From positions 17,493,962-17,557,961 of the forward strand of contig NC_067208.1 in the NCBI RefSeq assembly GCF_026262505.1: 64,000 bases of DNA, written 5' to 3'. How positions within the stretch are numbered: position 1 is the stretch's first letter; each line of letters begins with the position of its first letter. The notes beneath the pieces were generated by a model. It made no database searches, was not told where the DNA came from, and was given only the letters and a program-made list of their open reading frames with translations. Origin of the DNA: Trichomonas vaginalis G3. Lineage: Eukaryota > Parabasalia > Trichomonadida > Trichomonadidae. Positions 42,580 through 53,931 of this stretch are shown piece by piece. Both the position numbers and the translations under genes were made by a program.

Positions 42580-43060
42580 AATATTATTTGTTTTGTTTGA
42601 ATTATGCTTGTAAAGCATTAGTATTTAATATTTTTCTATTTTTTCGAATGGATATTATAAAACTTCATAAATTAGTCTAATTAAGAAATCAATAAAATTA
42701 TCCATCAGATAATTTCTTAAATTTTACGACTCATGAACCTTTGAGCGTAATAAAAAGATAATATGTGTTGACTAAAGTTACTTACAAGCTTTAATTTCAG
42801 CATAATGTTTTAATCATACTGCGACTAAAATCGAAACACTCTAATCGAGCGAAAATACATCATAAAAATACTATCCTTCAAGTGCCTGTGCATATTTTTT
42901 GATATAACTTCTGAAAGGTTGATTTCTAATTCATTGTCAAATTCGCAACGTCGATTTTTGCTAATTTTTGTGCTAATTTGTTACCTGATCATTTGTAAAT
43001 AATCGCACTAAAGTTTTCGTTTTTCACCGGAAGTTGGCAATTTTCTAAGTGATATAAAAA
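42580..43060. other. intergenic region
   Basis: No gene is seen. A TCACC word lies about 36 nt before the next ATG, but it does not fit the initiator consensus at the fifth base. Confidence 0.3.
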
Positions 43061-43666
43061 ATGTTTGGAAAGAAAAAGGTAGATCCAAAGGAGCAAGCAA
43101 AGGCCTGGAAATCAGATTTAAGAGGTCAGGTTCGTGAGCTCAACAAGCAAATGCGTCATATTGAGATGGAAGAAACAAAAATCCAAAATAAAGTAAAAAC
43201 AATGATGAAGCAAGGCCATGGAGACATGGTTGAACCACTTGTCAAGGAGCTCGTTCAGTCAAAGAAAGCAAAATCTAAAATTCTTAAGACAAGAACTCAA
43301 TTAGAGTCAATCGAAAGACAAATTGACCTTCAGATGGCTCAGGTTAAAGTTTGCGGTGCATTCTCCAAATCTGCCGAAGTTACACATGCTTTGAACTCTC
43401 TCGTCAGGCTCCCAGAGCTTAACGCTACAATGATGAAACTTCAAGGTGAAATGCAAAAGGCTGGTATGATCGAAGAACAGATGGATTCTACAATGGAAGC
43501 TGTCCAGGAAGATGACGAAGATCCAGAACTTGCCACACGTATTGCCTTCAACCAGATCGCTCAGGAAATCAACGGACAGGCCGGAACTACAAAGGTTCCA
43601 CTCAAGCAGATCGATCCAGAGGAACTTGAGGCAGAACCAGAGGTTGCTGCTATGATGGCGAAATAA
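43061..43666 (+). CDS. ESCRT-III subunit, Vps24/CHMP3-like
   Basis: A 201-residue Snf7-domain protein. The basic start MFGKKKVDPKEQAKAWKSDL leads into the long helix alpha-1 (RGQVRELNKQMRHIEMEETK), then helices 2-3 (KELVQSKKAKSKIL, ESIERQIDLQMAQVKV) and the charged, acidic second half (MEAVQEDDEDPEL). Residue patterns such as LPELNATMMKLQGEMQKAGMIEEQM correspond to the KIPEIQATMRELSKEMMKAGIIEEM part of CHMP3, so Vps24 is the best match. ESCRT-III polymers remodel membranes at endosomes and in cell division. The carboxy end (EAEPEVAAMMAK) lacks an obvious Vps4-binding MIM helix, an oddity. Codon use is C-richer than in neighbours, as in well-expressed genes. Confidence 0.9.
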   Translation: MFGKKKVDPKEQAKAWKSDLRGQVRELNKQMRHIEMEETKIQNKVKTMMKQGHGDMVEPLVKELVQSKKAKSKILKTRTQLESIERQIDLQMAQVKVCGAFSKSAEVTHALNSLVRLPELNATMMKLQGEMQKAGMIEEQMDSTMEAVQEDDEDPELATRIAFNQIAQEINGQAGTTKVPLKQIDPEELEAEPEVAAMMAK

Positions 43667-44230
43667 ATATATTTTTTTTAAAAAAAATGCTACATGTATA
43701 TTTCTAACTATGACAACTCCTTTTAAGTTGATTATAATTTGCTTATTTTTTTCTGAATTAGGAAAAGAAATTGAAATTTCTTGTCAATATTCGGCTTAGC
43801 AAAAGTTACTGTAGCACTTCCAATAGGCACTTAATGTAAGGTATCTGACTATGGTGGATATATGTTAAGAAACGTCCCTCGAGCTAATGATTTTTCAGTA
43901 TATCATAATTTGTAAATCTGAAGCTTCCACCTTATATTATATATATTGGTGATCTCTTAAAAATGGAACCATCACAAAGCATATTAACTAGGTGAATAAA
44001 GAATGAAATACTATACATATTAAATACTATACATATGGATATTCATCCTATTATAGGCCATGAATATATTTGGGTTTGGAGTAGTTAAATTTGATAATTT
44101 CCAAAACTTTTAAATTTCAATATTACTGTGCGCGAATACATTTCAATGAAAGTAAAAATGGAATAAATTTGTTATTGCCAAGTGAGTTTCCCTTTTCCTG
44201 AGGTGATAAAATTAGTGGAAAAAAAATCAA
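43667..44230. other. AT-rich intergenic region
   Basis: No gene or notable repeat is seen. Confidence 0.3.
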
Positions 44231-45499
44231 ATGAGTGAAAACATCATCCTCGACACAGACTATATTGCGAACAACATTCAAATATATATCGATGAAGGAA
44301 ACTTTATTGATATATTTGATGTGAACACCATTTCGGAAGTCTTATCAAAAACAGAACCTATTTCAACAAACTTCAGATTACTTATTTCACAATTTAAAGA
44401 AAATTGCAACTCTCTGAAACTATGTGCATGCGTTCAAAAGAGCAATATTAATATTCTTTCATTTGAAGATGCAATCAATGTTCTTCAAAGTTACAATCAG
44501 GCCCTCAAACTAAACTCACTTCCTACAGTAATAAGATATTTGGAAGAATACGGAAAAAATACTTCTAGAAATCAAAACAATCTCATATCTGAAAATCAAA
44601 AACTCCAGAATAAGATTTCAAACCTAGAAAAAGAAATTAATGAATCCAATAATAATTTTTTTGCTGAATTACGAATGTTATATTCTGAAAAATATTTGAA
44701 CTCAGATTTTGGTGCGATTTACGATTTCCTTAAACAAGCTTCAGATAATGGTGATAAAATGAAAATGTCTATTTCATGTGAAATTGGTTTAGATAAAAAG
44801 AAAGATTCGGGTGAAAATACTCCACTTCTTTCAGCATGTTCTAAAGGAGATCTTCAATTAGTAAAATCTCTTATTGAAAAAGGTTGCGACAGAGATGCAA
44901 TTAATAAAGATGAATGTAATTGTTTAATTATAGCATCATATAATGGACATCTTGAAATTGTAAAATATTTAATTGGAATTGGATTTGACAAGAATTGCCA
45001 ATATAAACTAAATGGCTCTAAAGCAATTCATTTTGCATCACAAAATGGTCATCTTGAAGTTGTTAAATATCTTATTTCAATTGGAGCTAATCCAAAAGAA
45101 AAAGATAATGATGGATGGTCTCCAATTCATGCTGCATCACAAAATGGTCATCTTGAAGTTGTTAAATATTTAATTTCAATTGGAGCTGATACAAAAGAAA
45201 AAGATAATGATGGAGTAACTCCAATTCATGCTGCATCACAAAATGGTCATCTTGAAGTTGTTAAATATCTTAGTTCAATTGGAGCTAATCCAAAAGAAAA
45301 AAATAATAATGGATGGTCTCCAATTCATTTTGCCGCAAAGAAAGGGCAATTTGACGTTGTTGAATATTTAGTTTCAATTAATGTCAATCTTAATGATAAA
45401 AACGCACAGGGAAAAACTCCACTTGATTTAGCAAAAGAAAAACAAAATGAAAATGAAAATTACAAAAAGATTACGAATTTATTACGAAATAGAGGTTGA
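44231..45499 (+). CDS. ankyrin-repeat protein with coiled coil
   Basis: A 422-residue protein. Residues 1-125 are helical and contain the usual trichomonad ankyrin-family amino-terminal region (FRLLISQFKENCNSLKLC). A short coiled coil follows at about 120-142 (SENQKLQNKISNLEKEINES). Residues about 195-415 form about seven ankyrin repeats, of which three in the middle are nearly identical (IHAASQNGHLEVVKYLISIGA). The frame is open and the gene looks functional. Ankyrin repeats mediate protein binding; the partner is unknown. Confidence 0.85.
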   Translation: MSENIILDTDYIANNIQIYIDEGNFIDIFDVNTISEVLSKTEPISTNFRLLISQFKENCNSLKLCACVQKSNINILSFEDAINVLQSYNQALKLNSLPTVIRYLEEYGKNTSRNQNNLISENQKLQNKISNLEKEINESNNNFFAELRMLYSEKYLNSDFGAIYDFLKQASDNGDKMKMSISCEIGLDKKKDSGENTPLLSACSKGDLQLVKSLIEKGCDRDAINKDECNCLIIASYNGHLEIVKYLIGIGFDKNCQYKLNGSKAIHFASQNGHLEVVKYLISIGANPKEKDNDGWSPIHAASQNGHLEVVKYLISIGADTKEKDNDGVTPIHAASQNGHLEVVKYLSSIGANPKEKNNNGWSPIHFAAKKGQFDVVEYLVSINVNLNDKNAQGKTPLDLAKEKQNENENYKKITNLLRNRG

Positions 45500-45934
45500 A
45501 TAAAGATAAAATTCTTTTGCATTCAAAATTGGCAGGCCCTTTTTGCACTTTTAAATTTCTTTTCAAAAACGAAAAAAGAAACTAAAAAATGAATATGGTG
45601 ACGTCTTTTTTCTTAACAAAACAAAATAAAGCAAAATTTGTTTAATAAAATAATTAAGATATTTTGAGGATAGGGTCCATGTTTGCATTGAATATTTGGT
45701 ACCCTTTCGTTGGCAAAAGGAAAGAAAAGCGTAGGTAAGACTTTAATTAGTAAGATTATCCGCATTTGATGGCTTTGTATTACTCTCAATTCTGCTTAAT
45801 TGGATCATCTATTGACTATAAAACAATTAAAAAGTGATTTAGACTTAGTTTGTAATTTTGATAAATAAAAAAATTTGTCCAAAAATTAAAACAATACAAA
45901 ACATATTTAAATAAACAATACAATACAAAACAAA
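45500..45934. other. AT-rich intergenic region between convergent genes
   Basis: No gene is seen. The two flanking genes end toward each other, so no promoter is expected here. Confidence 0.35.
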
Positions 45935-46999
45935 TTAAACTTCCTCTTCGCAAATATCCTCTTCAACCATTTTGAAGTCTTCCACAGTCTCAAATTGGTT
46001 ATCTTGGGAGTATTTGCCAAAATCTGGTTCCTTCTCTTCCTTCTGTGAACAAGTAAGGAGGGAGAAGCCAACAGAAATAAGAATAATAGCGTAAATATAT
46101 AATTGACCAAATTTTGGTAATTTGATGAAGGATACGATTGGTCCTCTTAATGATAGAATAATTGTTGCAACAATGCAGCCAAATATTCCTATCAAGAGGT
46201 AAAAAATCAAATTGCCAAGCGCAGCAAAAATGGAAAATAAGGCCAAGTACATGATTACGCGAGGATTATTTTGTATAGCGTCTATATTTGATTGAAACAT
46301 TCCAGAAGAGAATGATGAAGCGATAGATATGATAGATCCTACCAAATAAGAGACAGAAATGAGTTCTAATATAGGGATACCGTCAATCTTAAGCATCTTT
46401 TCGGCAAAGTTTGAGAATACAGCATCAAGGCATAACGTAAGCATGATTGCTGCAATTCCATTTCGATCGAACCTTGTTTTGCCGCTGAAATTGCCAATTG
46501 CAAGGGCCACCAGGCCGCAAACAATGAAGCACACTGAAACAACGGTCGGCGTAGGTGGAGATTGCTTCAATATCGCAATACTACCGACAATAACTGGGAT
46601 TAAACGAACCGATTTGAAGAGAACTTGAGTCGAGGGACTGAGACTCATCGAAGCATAGTGTGAAAGAGATACGGCTAATGTTACGACAGTTGCGAAAATG
46701 CAATAAGTCAATAAAGCAACGCGTAATTTCTGTTGTCTTGTTAATAATCTGATAAGAGTTGGTATAGTGAGTATCACGTTGCCTATCAATTGCATGAATG
46801 TTAGGAATAGGCAGTCGGTGATCATAAATTTCTGAATGAGAACATCCCTGGAATAGTTTGAAACCTCAAAAGTTATAACTATTTCAATGGTGCAAAGTAT
46901 GAGTAGAATCTGTGGATGTATAGTTGGAATCTTGAGACACTTTATCCCAAGTTCCATATAGTTGGATAAAAAAAAATATCCGAAAAGTGACAAAATCAT
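45935..46999 (-). CDS. SLC35B-like nucleotide-sugar or PAPS transporter
   Basis: A 354-residue protein with about ten membrane segments and a short acidic tail (EDICEEEV). The stretch SLSHYASMSLSPSTQVLFKSVRLIPVIV matches the SLC35B group, where a FKSxKxIPVM pattern is typical; family members carry UDP-sugars or PAPS into the Golgi or endoplasmic reticulum in exchange for a nucleotide. The substrate cannot be told from sequence. The start ATG at 46999 gives a first segment at once. Length and topology fit the family. Confidence 0.75.
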   Translation of the reverse strand: MILSLFGYFFLSNYMELGIKCLKIPTIHPQILLILCTIEIVITFEVSNYSRDVLIQKFMITDCLFLTFMQLIGNVILTIPTLIRLLTRQQKLRVALLTYCIFATVVTLAVSLSHYASMSLSPSTQVLFKSVRLIPVIVGSIAILKQSPPTPTVVSVCFIVCGLVALAIGNFSGKTRFDRNGIAAIMLTLCLDAVFSNFAEKMLKIDGIPILELISVSYLVGSIISIASSFSSGMFQSNIDAIQNNPRVIMYLALFSIFAALGNLIFYLLIGIFGCIVATIILSLRGPIVSFIKLPKFGQLYIYAIILISVGFSLLTCSQKEEKEPDFGKYSQDNQFETVEDFKMVEEDICEEEV

Positions 47000-47951
47000 G
47001 ATTGAGAAATATTTTATTATATTACATGTATCATGTATTTTTCATTCTTATCGAATAAAGAAAATTTTGAATGCATTTTAATCGTCACGCTCGAACAAAT
47101 GTTTACTTTTTAACTTATGATAATAAAATAGAATAATTAAGGAAAAGCTCGTTAATTTTATGAGAAGAACTTTTCAAAAGAAAAGTGACTCAATATTAAA
47201 TCATCGACTCATTATGTGTAAAATTGTATACGCTATAAGTTGTAAAAAACAACAAACAAAACTTTTTGTGATTGATTTGCCGGTTTTTTCCAAATATTTT
47301 GAGATTGGAGTAGTTTCTAAATATAGTATTAGATTAATTTAAAATATTTGCATGAAATTGTAAAAATTAATCACCGCGGTATCGTAACTGATTTTTTCTT
47401 CCAAAATATTTTGAATAGTAAATTAAAAGAAATAGAAACTTTGTCTTGGGTTTGACCTTTTTTTAATAAAAGAATAACTTGTAAGTCATATTTGGGTGAA
47501 ATTGTAAAAAGGCACAATAAATGAAAATTGTGTAAATTTGTCATTAAATATAATCTATGCACAGTGTGGATATGTCAGTTATTTTATTCCACTTATTATG
47601 AATCAACATTCAAAATCTGATAAAAATTAAACTCATTTAAATGAATCAAGAATAGAATACCTGTCATCAATTTGATGCACAAAATCATTACATCAATTGA
47701 TATAACAATAATTGTAAAATATCTAAAATATTCAATAGAATTCAAATTATCTTATTCGATGAATATGCTGATGGTTGGTACTTTATTTTTGAAAAGTTTA
47801 ACAGCAAACCAAGTAACAACTATTTTTTGCAGATTTGATTTCAGCTTATTTATTAGTTCTCGCTGGAAATTTCAAATATAAATAGTAAAAATATTAGGTT
47901 GTCCGTTAACAAAGCTCTTTTACTTGCAATGGATGATAAGTAGTATATGTT
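47000..47951. other. AT-rich intergenic region
   Basis: No gene is supported. Confidence 0.35.
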
Positions 47952-47960
47952 GAAGGGTTG
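47952..47960 (+). repeat. 9-bp target-site duplication, left copy
   Basis: GAAGGGTTG lies directly left of the terminal inverted repeat and is repeated at 49907-49915. A 9-bp duplication is typical of Mutator-like elements. Confidence 0.65.
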
Positions 47961-49906
47961 GAGAGGTTATCGATTTTGTAATTTAATCGTCGTCGTTATC
48001 GATTTTGTAATTTAATCGTTATCGTCTTTTTCTAAACGTGCATTTTTACATTAAAAGCAATGCAACTCCAAAATTAATTGGTATTTAGACTTTAATTAGG
48101 TGCAGACAAACGAAATGCAGTCCAAATATTTTGGTGATATATGAATTACATAAATTTAGGGAAATTGAAATTATATCTTTTTAAATTTTTAGGAAAACAG
48201 ATTTATAGAATTGTTTAAGTCATCAAAATAATGCAGACTTAGGTCAAATTTTCCAAATTTAATCATTTGCAAGACTTTCAAGCGACTTCAAAATGTCGAA
48301 ATATAAGTCCAAAAATAAAATTACGATTACAGTCTATCCTCAATTATTATCACGCTAATTATTGAGTGACCCATGCGTTCGTATGTATGTAATACCTTTT
48401 AAAAAGGAGATGAGAGAGATAAACTACATTTACAATTTAAATCTGATGTATTTACTTGTTACATTTACAAATGTAAATGTTTCTCGTAATGTTTACATTT
48501 TGTAAGTATAACGAATAAAAATGACGCACTTTTTTTACAAAGTCAAATTATGCGATACAACTTTACTTGTTACATTTACAAATGTAAATGTTTCTCGTAA
48601 TGTTTACATTTTGTAAGTATAACGAATAAAAATGACGCACTTTTTTTACAAAGTCAAATTATTGTTCGATTTTTGCAGCTTGTAAACGATTAATTGTATA
48701 AAGCAATTGATATTAGCACGACATAACTGAATAATTCTAATATTGAAATCAAAAGCCCTTAAAATATCATGATATTTTAATTTCATAACAAATCTAGGAG
48801 ACTATTTGATGAAAACATATCCGATGTGGGTTTTGTTGTATTATATAACTTGTTATTGACTTCTTAGCTTTCCAAATTTTTTTCGATAATGAGAAAACGA
48901 ATGAAAAATCAACATTTGGTCCATTTAAAATTTGATTTGTTTACATTTTTTTTACTTTTTGAATTTCAATTTATATTTTCCTCAAGAAATACTTTAGATT
49001 TTAAGAAACTAAATCATATAATCTACTAAGAAAATATATTAAATCCTATAATACTCAAAGTTTTGTGATAAATCCGATCTTTTTTATTTTACTTTTATTA
49101 TGTTTTTGCAAACTTAAGGTCATCACTAGGTAAAACATAATACTCTTTGAAGTTAAGTATTTTCACAAAGAGAGGACCAACAATATCAAAAGATTGAATA
49201 AAGATTTGTATTATTTTATTTATTTTTAAGAACATGTTTAAGAACCCTCATTATCTCCACGAATATTGCATATTTTTCTATTCTAAGACCACCAAAATTA
49301 CGTTTTAATATAGAAAATAACATATTTATGTGATGCTAAAGTCGAAGTCCTTAAATATTTTTGAAATATTTACAAAATATGCTCTTTCTATCATCGATAC
49401 TTTAATACAGAGCAAATTTAGTAAATGTCATCACATTATTTTTTCATAAATCGTTTTCGAACTTTTGAAATATTTATTTTAAACCAGTTTTCTACATTTA
49501 ATATGTGAATTATATCAAAAGTAGATGGGCGATACTTGTAAATCTATTTAAACTATTAGTTTGCTATTATTGAAGAACTTTATAATTTTTTTTTCTTATG
49601 TATGGAATTAAAGATAATTTTGCCGATTCCAACTGGTTTTTCTATATGAGTTAAATATGCCAAGTGAAATTGGACTTGCCAATATTGTAAATTGAAGTAT
49701 GGACTATATATCGATTTTCATTGATTGATGAATAACTCGGAGTAATGTAATTGTTGATAATGAAAAATAGTTTTCAATTGCTGGTAAGGGCCAATGTATG
49801 TTCAATAGCTCCGAAAGCAAAAAATGCACGTTTAGAAAAAGACGATAACGATTAAATTACAAAATCGATAACGACGACGATTAAATTACAAAATCAATAA
49901 TGACCC
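47961..49906. mobile_element. non-autonomous Mutator-like element (MULE)
   Basis: The ends are inverted repeats of about 86 bp: left 47961-48047, right 49820-49906. They share GATTTTGTAATTTAATCGT, CGTCG, TTATCG and CTTTTTCTAAACGTGCATT in that order, with a few mismatches in the outermost ten bases. The flanks carry the 9-bp direct repeat GAAGGGTTG. A second copy of the ATCGATTTTGTAATTTAATC word is nested within each inverted repeat. The 1.8-kb interior has no transposase, so it would need one in trans. Mutator-like elements are known in T. vaginalis. The right end is immediately next to the Polinton on its right. Confidence 0.7.
48451..48662 (+). repeat. direct repeat inside the MULE
   Basis: About 101 bp starting TTTACTTGTTACATTTACAA is present twice, at 48451 and 48562, separated by 10 bp. 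Each copy has the palindrome ACATTTACAAATGTAAATGT. Confidence 0.85.
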
Positions 49907-49915
49907 GAAGGGTTG
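49907..49915 (+). repeat. 9-bp target-site duplication, right copy
   Basis: GAAGGGTTG, matching 47952-47960. Confidence 0.65.
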
Positions 49916-50197
49916 TGTGACTTTTTTTGTAAACGTAAGAATTCATATAATATCGAGCGATTTTGTATCATTTTTTTTAACATATGAAGTAAAAAATGTA
50001 TGATTCTTACGGTTTTTATTCTTACGTTTTTGAATAAATCAAGATTTAAAAAATTTTCAAAATTGTAAGACATTTACACTCAGCCCATACATAATGAAAT
50101 AAAAAATAAAATATATTTATTTATAAATCATTAAAAAATTAACATTAATTTTAAAATAATTTATTTCATCTTTTATAAAAGAAGCTATATATAGATG

Positions 50198-50317
50198 ATG
50201 TCAGATATTCCGCGATTAATTAAACATTGTTTAAATCCTGAATGGAATCAATGGAGTCATAATCAAAGACCTCATAAACGAGTAAAAGAAATTAGAAATA
50301 ATTATTTTCATGAATAA
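50198..50317 (+). CDS. possible 39-residue Polinton peptide
   Basis: The frame from the ATG at 50198 encodes a small basic peptide with HCLNPEWNQWSHNQRPHKR. It is flanked by two copies of CATAATGAAATAAAAAATAA (50089 and 50331). No family is recognised; it could be the remnant of a longer gene or a chance frame. Confidence 0.3.
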   Translation: MSDIPRLIKHCLNPEWNQWSHNQRPHKRVKEIRNNYFHE

Positions 50318-50420
50318 AAGATTCACTACCATAATGAAATAAAAAATAAAAAAATAAAAAAATTTTTAAAAAATAAACTTTAAAAATTATGTCTCAGAAT
50401 CAACATTGAACTTTAAGAAA

Positions 50421-50789
50421 CTAATGATTATTTGAATTTATGAAATCAATTATTTGATTTATTCTTTCTTCAATCTCTTCTATTCTTTTTGTTAAATCAT
50501 CAATTTTCATTAATGAGGTGATTCTTGATTGAGGAATAGATTTCAAACTAACCACCCCCTTTATTTTTGAAATTTTGAATCCATCAACTTTAAACATTTT
50601 ATTCAATTTACATGTTGTCAATTCTTCAAATAATTTTTTATTATTAGCATAATAGTCATTAAATTCTTCAACAGATGAAAAAATTTTTATTTCAGTAATT
50701 GGTTTAACAACGTTTATTTTTTGTTGAACATTTTCACTTTCATTTATTTCTTCCTCCTCTGTTTCATTTATTTTTAAAATTGGTTTCAT
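50421..50789 (-). CDS. Polinton protein of unknown function, 122 residues
   Basis: The frame starts at the ATG at 50789 after TTTTTATTTAATG. The first 35 residues are acidic (TEEEEINESENV), the middle mixed, and the last 35 form a helix (LTKRIEEIEERINQIIDFI) that could be a coiled coil. No motif is recognised. Confidence 0.45.
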   Translation of the reverse strand: MKPILKINETEEEEINESENVQQKINVVKPITEIKIFSSVEEFNDYYANNKKLFEELTTCKLNKMFKVDGFKISKIKGVVSLKSIPQSRITSLMKIDDLTKRIEEIEERINQIIDFINSNNH

Positions 50790-50855
50790 TTATCATTAAA
50801 TAAAAATTAGAATATAAGTGATGAAATATATTTTTTAATTAATATTAAATCAGAA

Positions 50856-51092
50856 ATGGCGGCAGGATTCTTTAAAAAATTATGGGATGGAATTAAGAAA
50901 GCTGCAGGTTGGGTTCATAAAAATATTATTAAACCCGTTGCAAACTTTTTGGCACCAGTAGCGAAAACGGCAGGAACTATCATAGGTGGAGTATTAGGTA
51001 CTAAAGCAGGTAATCCGGCGATGGGAGCACAAGCAGGTAACGCAGTTGGTGGAATTGCTGAAGGAATACTTAATAAAATAGGAGGTAGATAG
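50856..51092 (+). CDS. small amphipathic Polinton protein, type 1
   Basis: 78 residues. It opens with MAAGFFKKLWDGIKKAAGW, an amphipathic helix with Trp and Lys on one side, and continues with a Gly/Ala-rich hydrophobic stretch (TAGTIIGGVLGTKAGN). The start is nearly identical to the neighbour on the other strand (MAAGIFKKLWDKVKRGA). Small proteins with such helices in capsid-bearing viruses disrupt membranes or bind the inner capsid, as adenovirus protein VI does. That role is inferred. Confidence 0.55.
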   Translation: MAAGFFKKLWDGIKKAAGWVHKNIIKPVANFLAPVAKTAGTIIGGVLGTKAGNPAMGAQAGNAVGGIAEGILNKIGGR

Positions 51093-51116
51093 TGGAAAAA
51101 TAAATAAATATTATTT

Positions 51117-51332
51117 TTATCTTAGTATCGGTTGAAGTCTTTGATAAACTTTTTCTCCTTTATTTAATATTTCTCTTATTGGGGCGGCTTTTGGTGTTAT
51201 TGATTCAGCAACGTCACTAATTGCTTCTTTATTCTTAAATATCCAATTTGCTCCTTTCTTCATTGTTTCCCAAACTTTATGCGCTCCTCTTTTTACTTTA
51301 TCCCACAGTTTCTTAAATATACCTGCAGCCAT
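51117..51332 (-). CDS. small amphipathic Polinton protein, type 2
   Basis: 71 residues, convergent with the previous gene and 24 bp from its end. It opens with MAAGIFKKLWDKVKRGAHK, then GANWIFKNKEAI, and ends with a basic helix (NKGEKVYQRLQPILR). It is a paralogue of the gene at 50856 at its amino end but lacks the Gly/Ala stretch. It starts 69 bp from the capsid gene and is divergent from it. Confidence 0.55.
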   Translation of the reverse strand: MAAGIFKKLWDKVKRGAHKVWETMKKGANWIFKNKEAISDVAESITPKAAPIREILNKGEKVYQRLQPILR

Positions 51333-51401
51333 AGTTGATTATTTCATTAAAATTAAAAATTCATTTTCATCTTTTAATTTTGATTTTTTATTTATTAATA
51401 A

Positions 51402-53041
51402 ATGACGACTAACTATTTGGTGCCAAACACTAAACCGATTAATGGAAATGTGTTTCATTCATTCGAAAAGATAAATGAAATATTCGCAAAGAATGACGGT
51501 AGAAGATATTATAGAGAACTTGAAAGTTCATGCTATGACTCTGATGCTCCATATTTTGATGATAAACAAACTCATTTAAGAATTACAAATCCAGCTCATG
51601 ATGTGAATCAATTAGGTGACACATATATTAAACGCAAAGTTAAAGCAACTCTAGTTTCAAATAAAGCTTTCACATGCGATACCGCTTTTAAATGCATGCG
51701 TTTATTCGTTGGTTACAAATCATCAAATCAAAGCTTTAAACAATTAGAAGTAGAAACTGAAAGAGGTGATGCCGGTTATCTTCAAATGGATTGCGCCCGT
51801 GAATCTTTCGCATTTGCAACATATAAACCAAAATCAGAAAGGAAAGTTAAAAAGTTTGTTCATTCGTTATATAATAATGTTCAAAAATATGATAACTCAG
51901 TATGTGGTAAATATATTGACCCTTCAGAAGTTTTCAAGAAAGCAAATGAAGAAGTTGATGTCACTTTTGATATGATTATTCCGGTAAATGATTTGTTAGC
52001 ATTTCAGGCGTTCGATGATTATCCTAAATCATTTGGTGAAATCATTCTTAAATATTATGTTTTCAGGGATACTTTAGTATTTTGTCAGGTTGACCCGTTA
52101 AGAGTTGCTGATTTACAAAATTACGTTTATGAAAAGATAACTGATGAAAATTATGAAAAGATTATGAATCATGTTTATAAATATGATCGCAAATTCCAAC
52201 AAATCGGACTTCCTGCCAAATTAATTACAAGCTTAGCCGCTACATCTGCTGACGCAACAGTTGATGACGTTATTATTTCATGCACAAAGATGGAAGTTTT
52301 AGAGGATAAATGCATTACACCAGGATACGGTTTAATTGAAGAATCAGTTAAAGCAATACCACGTTTATTCAGTAAGGAAGATCCATTCATGATTCCAGCT
52401 CAACATATTGACGTTCGTTCACTAAATGGAGGTTGCATCACTCCTGAAGGTATCAGCTCAGATTTCTCATACGCTCTTCATAATGTTACAGATGTTGTGT
52501 TAACATTTCCGAAGAATGCAATGCAAAGAACAGTTTTAGAAAATCCAATGCTTCGAGGTCTTCAGGTCACTATAGATTCCAGAAACTTCCCCGATCAAGC
52601 GATGACCACAGTGGGTGACATATTCTTTACACGTATGCTTCAAGCTTCTGATTTAGATGGAGTGAATGAATGCACAGAAGAATACGAGGACTCATTAACT
52701 AGACCACTGAATGAGATGATGGCACGCCATTAGCTAGAACATGGAAAGACCAAACTTCATTCTTATGCACTATTCCAGTTCAACGTGATGGAGCGGGTAT
52801 ATTCTTTGATGGATTAGAAACTTTCAACTCACAAGTTACAGTACAAGTGAAAGCTTATCCAATCATTCAGGGTGTAAAATGACACTTACTGTTCAAAGGT
52901 GACAAATCCTCCTCAGGTTTGGTTTACTAGGACTACATATTGGACATGGACACCGGATGAAGGTTTGAAATATCATCCAACAGGTACACCACCACAGTAT
53001 AGAAGTTCATATGATGAAATATTGATGAATAGAAATGTTTA
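51402..53041 (+). pseudogene. Polinton major capsid protein, lineage 2, broken
   Basis: A large beta-rich protein starting after TTTTTTATTTATTAATAA. Hallmarks include VTFDMIIPVNDLLAFQAF in the first half and ALHNVTDVVLTFP, DSRNFPDQAM, VGDIFFTRMLQASDLDG and NECTEEYEDSL in the second. The same words occur in the fragment at 6873-7511, so this is the lineage-2 capsid. Two jelly rolls are inferred from length and strand pattern. The gene is broken at about one or two places. The family identity is by pattern and by synteny with the ATPase that follows. Confidence 0.75.
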
Positions 53042-53066
53042 AAATTATAAATTTATTTTTGATTAA

Positions 53067-53901
53067 ATGGATTTAAATTCATCCACCCCTTATGAAGAAT
53101 TAGCAGGAGTATATAATACATACGTAGATGATATGATTAATGAAGCATTGAGTGATAATAGAAATGCTCTATCTAAGGAAAAATTAATGAAAATTCCATA
53201 TTCTGAATGTTACTTAAATTCAATCACTGCAGCAATTGGTAAACAAAATAAAGGTAAAACATTAACGATATTAAAACAAATTATCATTATTGCTAACACT
53301 TCCCCCATTCACATGTGTTAATTTATATCAACCGTTCAGGTTCACCTTCAGATGATACATTTGAATCTTTAAAGCATTTAATCAAAATTCCAATTATTTA
53401 TTTATCACAAGAAGAAGCAGAAGATTATTTAAAAAACTTTTTAATGTATAAAGAATTATATAATACAATCAAGAAGCAAGGATTAGAGGATAAAATTATT
53501 GATAAACAACGGGATGAATTATTTGAAACACTTTCTATTTCAAATTTTGATAGAGAATTTTTGCATTCACTCATTTTTCTAGATGATGCGTGAAATCAAA
53601 ACTAATAACAAATGAGAAATCATATTTTAATCAGTTATTAACTCAATGTCGACACATTCAGTGTTCATTCTTCATGGCTGTTCAATACTTCAAAGCATTA
53701 AGCACAAACATTAAATCAAATCTATCAACCCTTTTCATTTTCAGTGGGTTTAGTCGTCAACAGTTGAACGTTATGCTTTATCAAGTGAATTTACCAATGA
53801 GCATTAATGAACTTTACACACAATATCAGCAATTAGGTGAACATGGAAAAATAATAGTTGATTTAAATAAAGGAGTGTTAAATTTGATTAACTTTTTATA
53901 A
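53067..53901 (+). pseudogene. Polinton genome-packaging ATPase, broken
   Basis: An FtsK/HerA-type ATPase that would drive DNA into the capsid. Walker A is GKQNKGKT, Walker B is LIFLDDA, and later stretches such as HIQCSFFMAVQYFKAL and LSTLFIFSGFSRQQLN fit the sensor and following helices. It starts after AAATTTATTTTTGATT and lies directly downstream of the capsid gene, the usual Polinton order. It is broken in about two places. Confidence 0.75.
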
Positions 53902-53931
53902 TTAATTTTTATTTTTTATTTATAATTAAAC

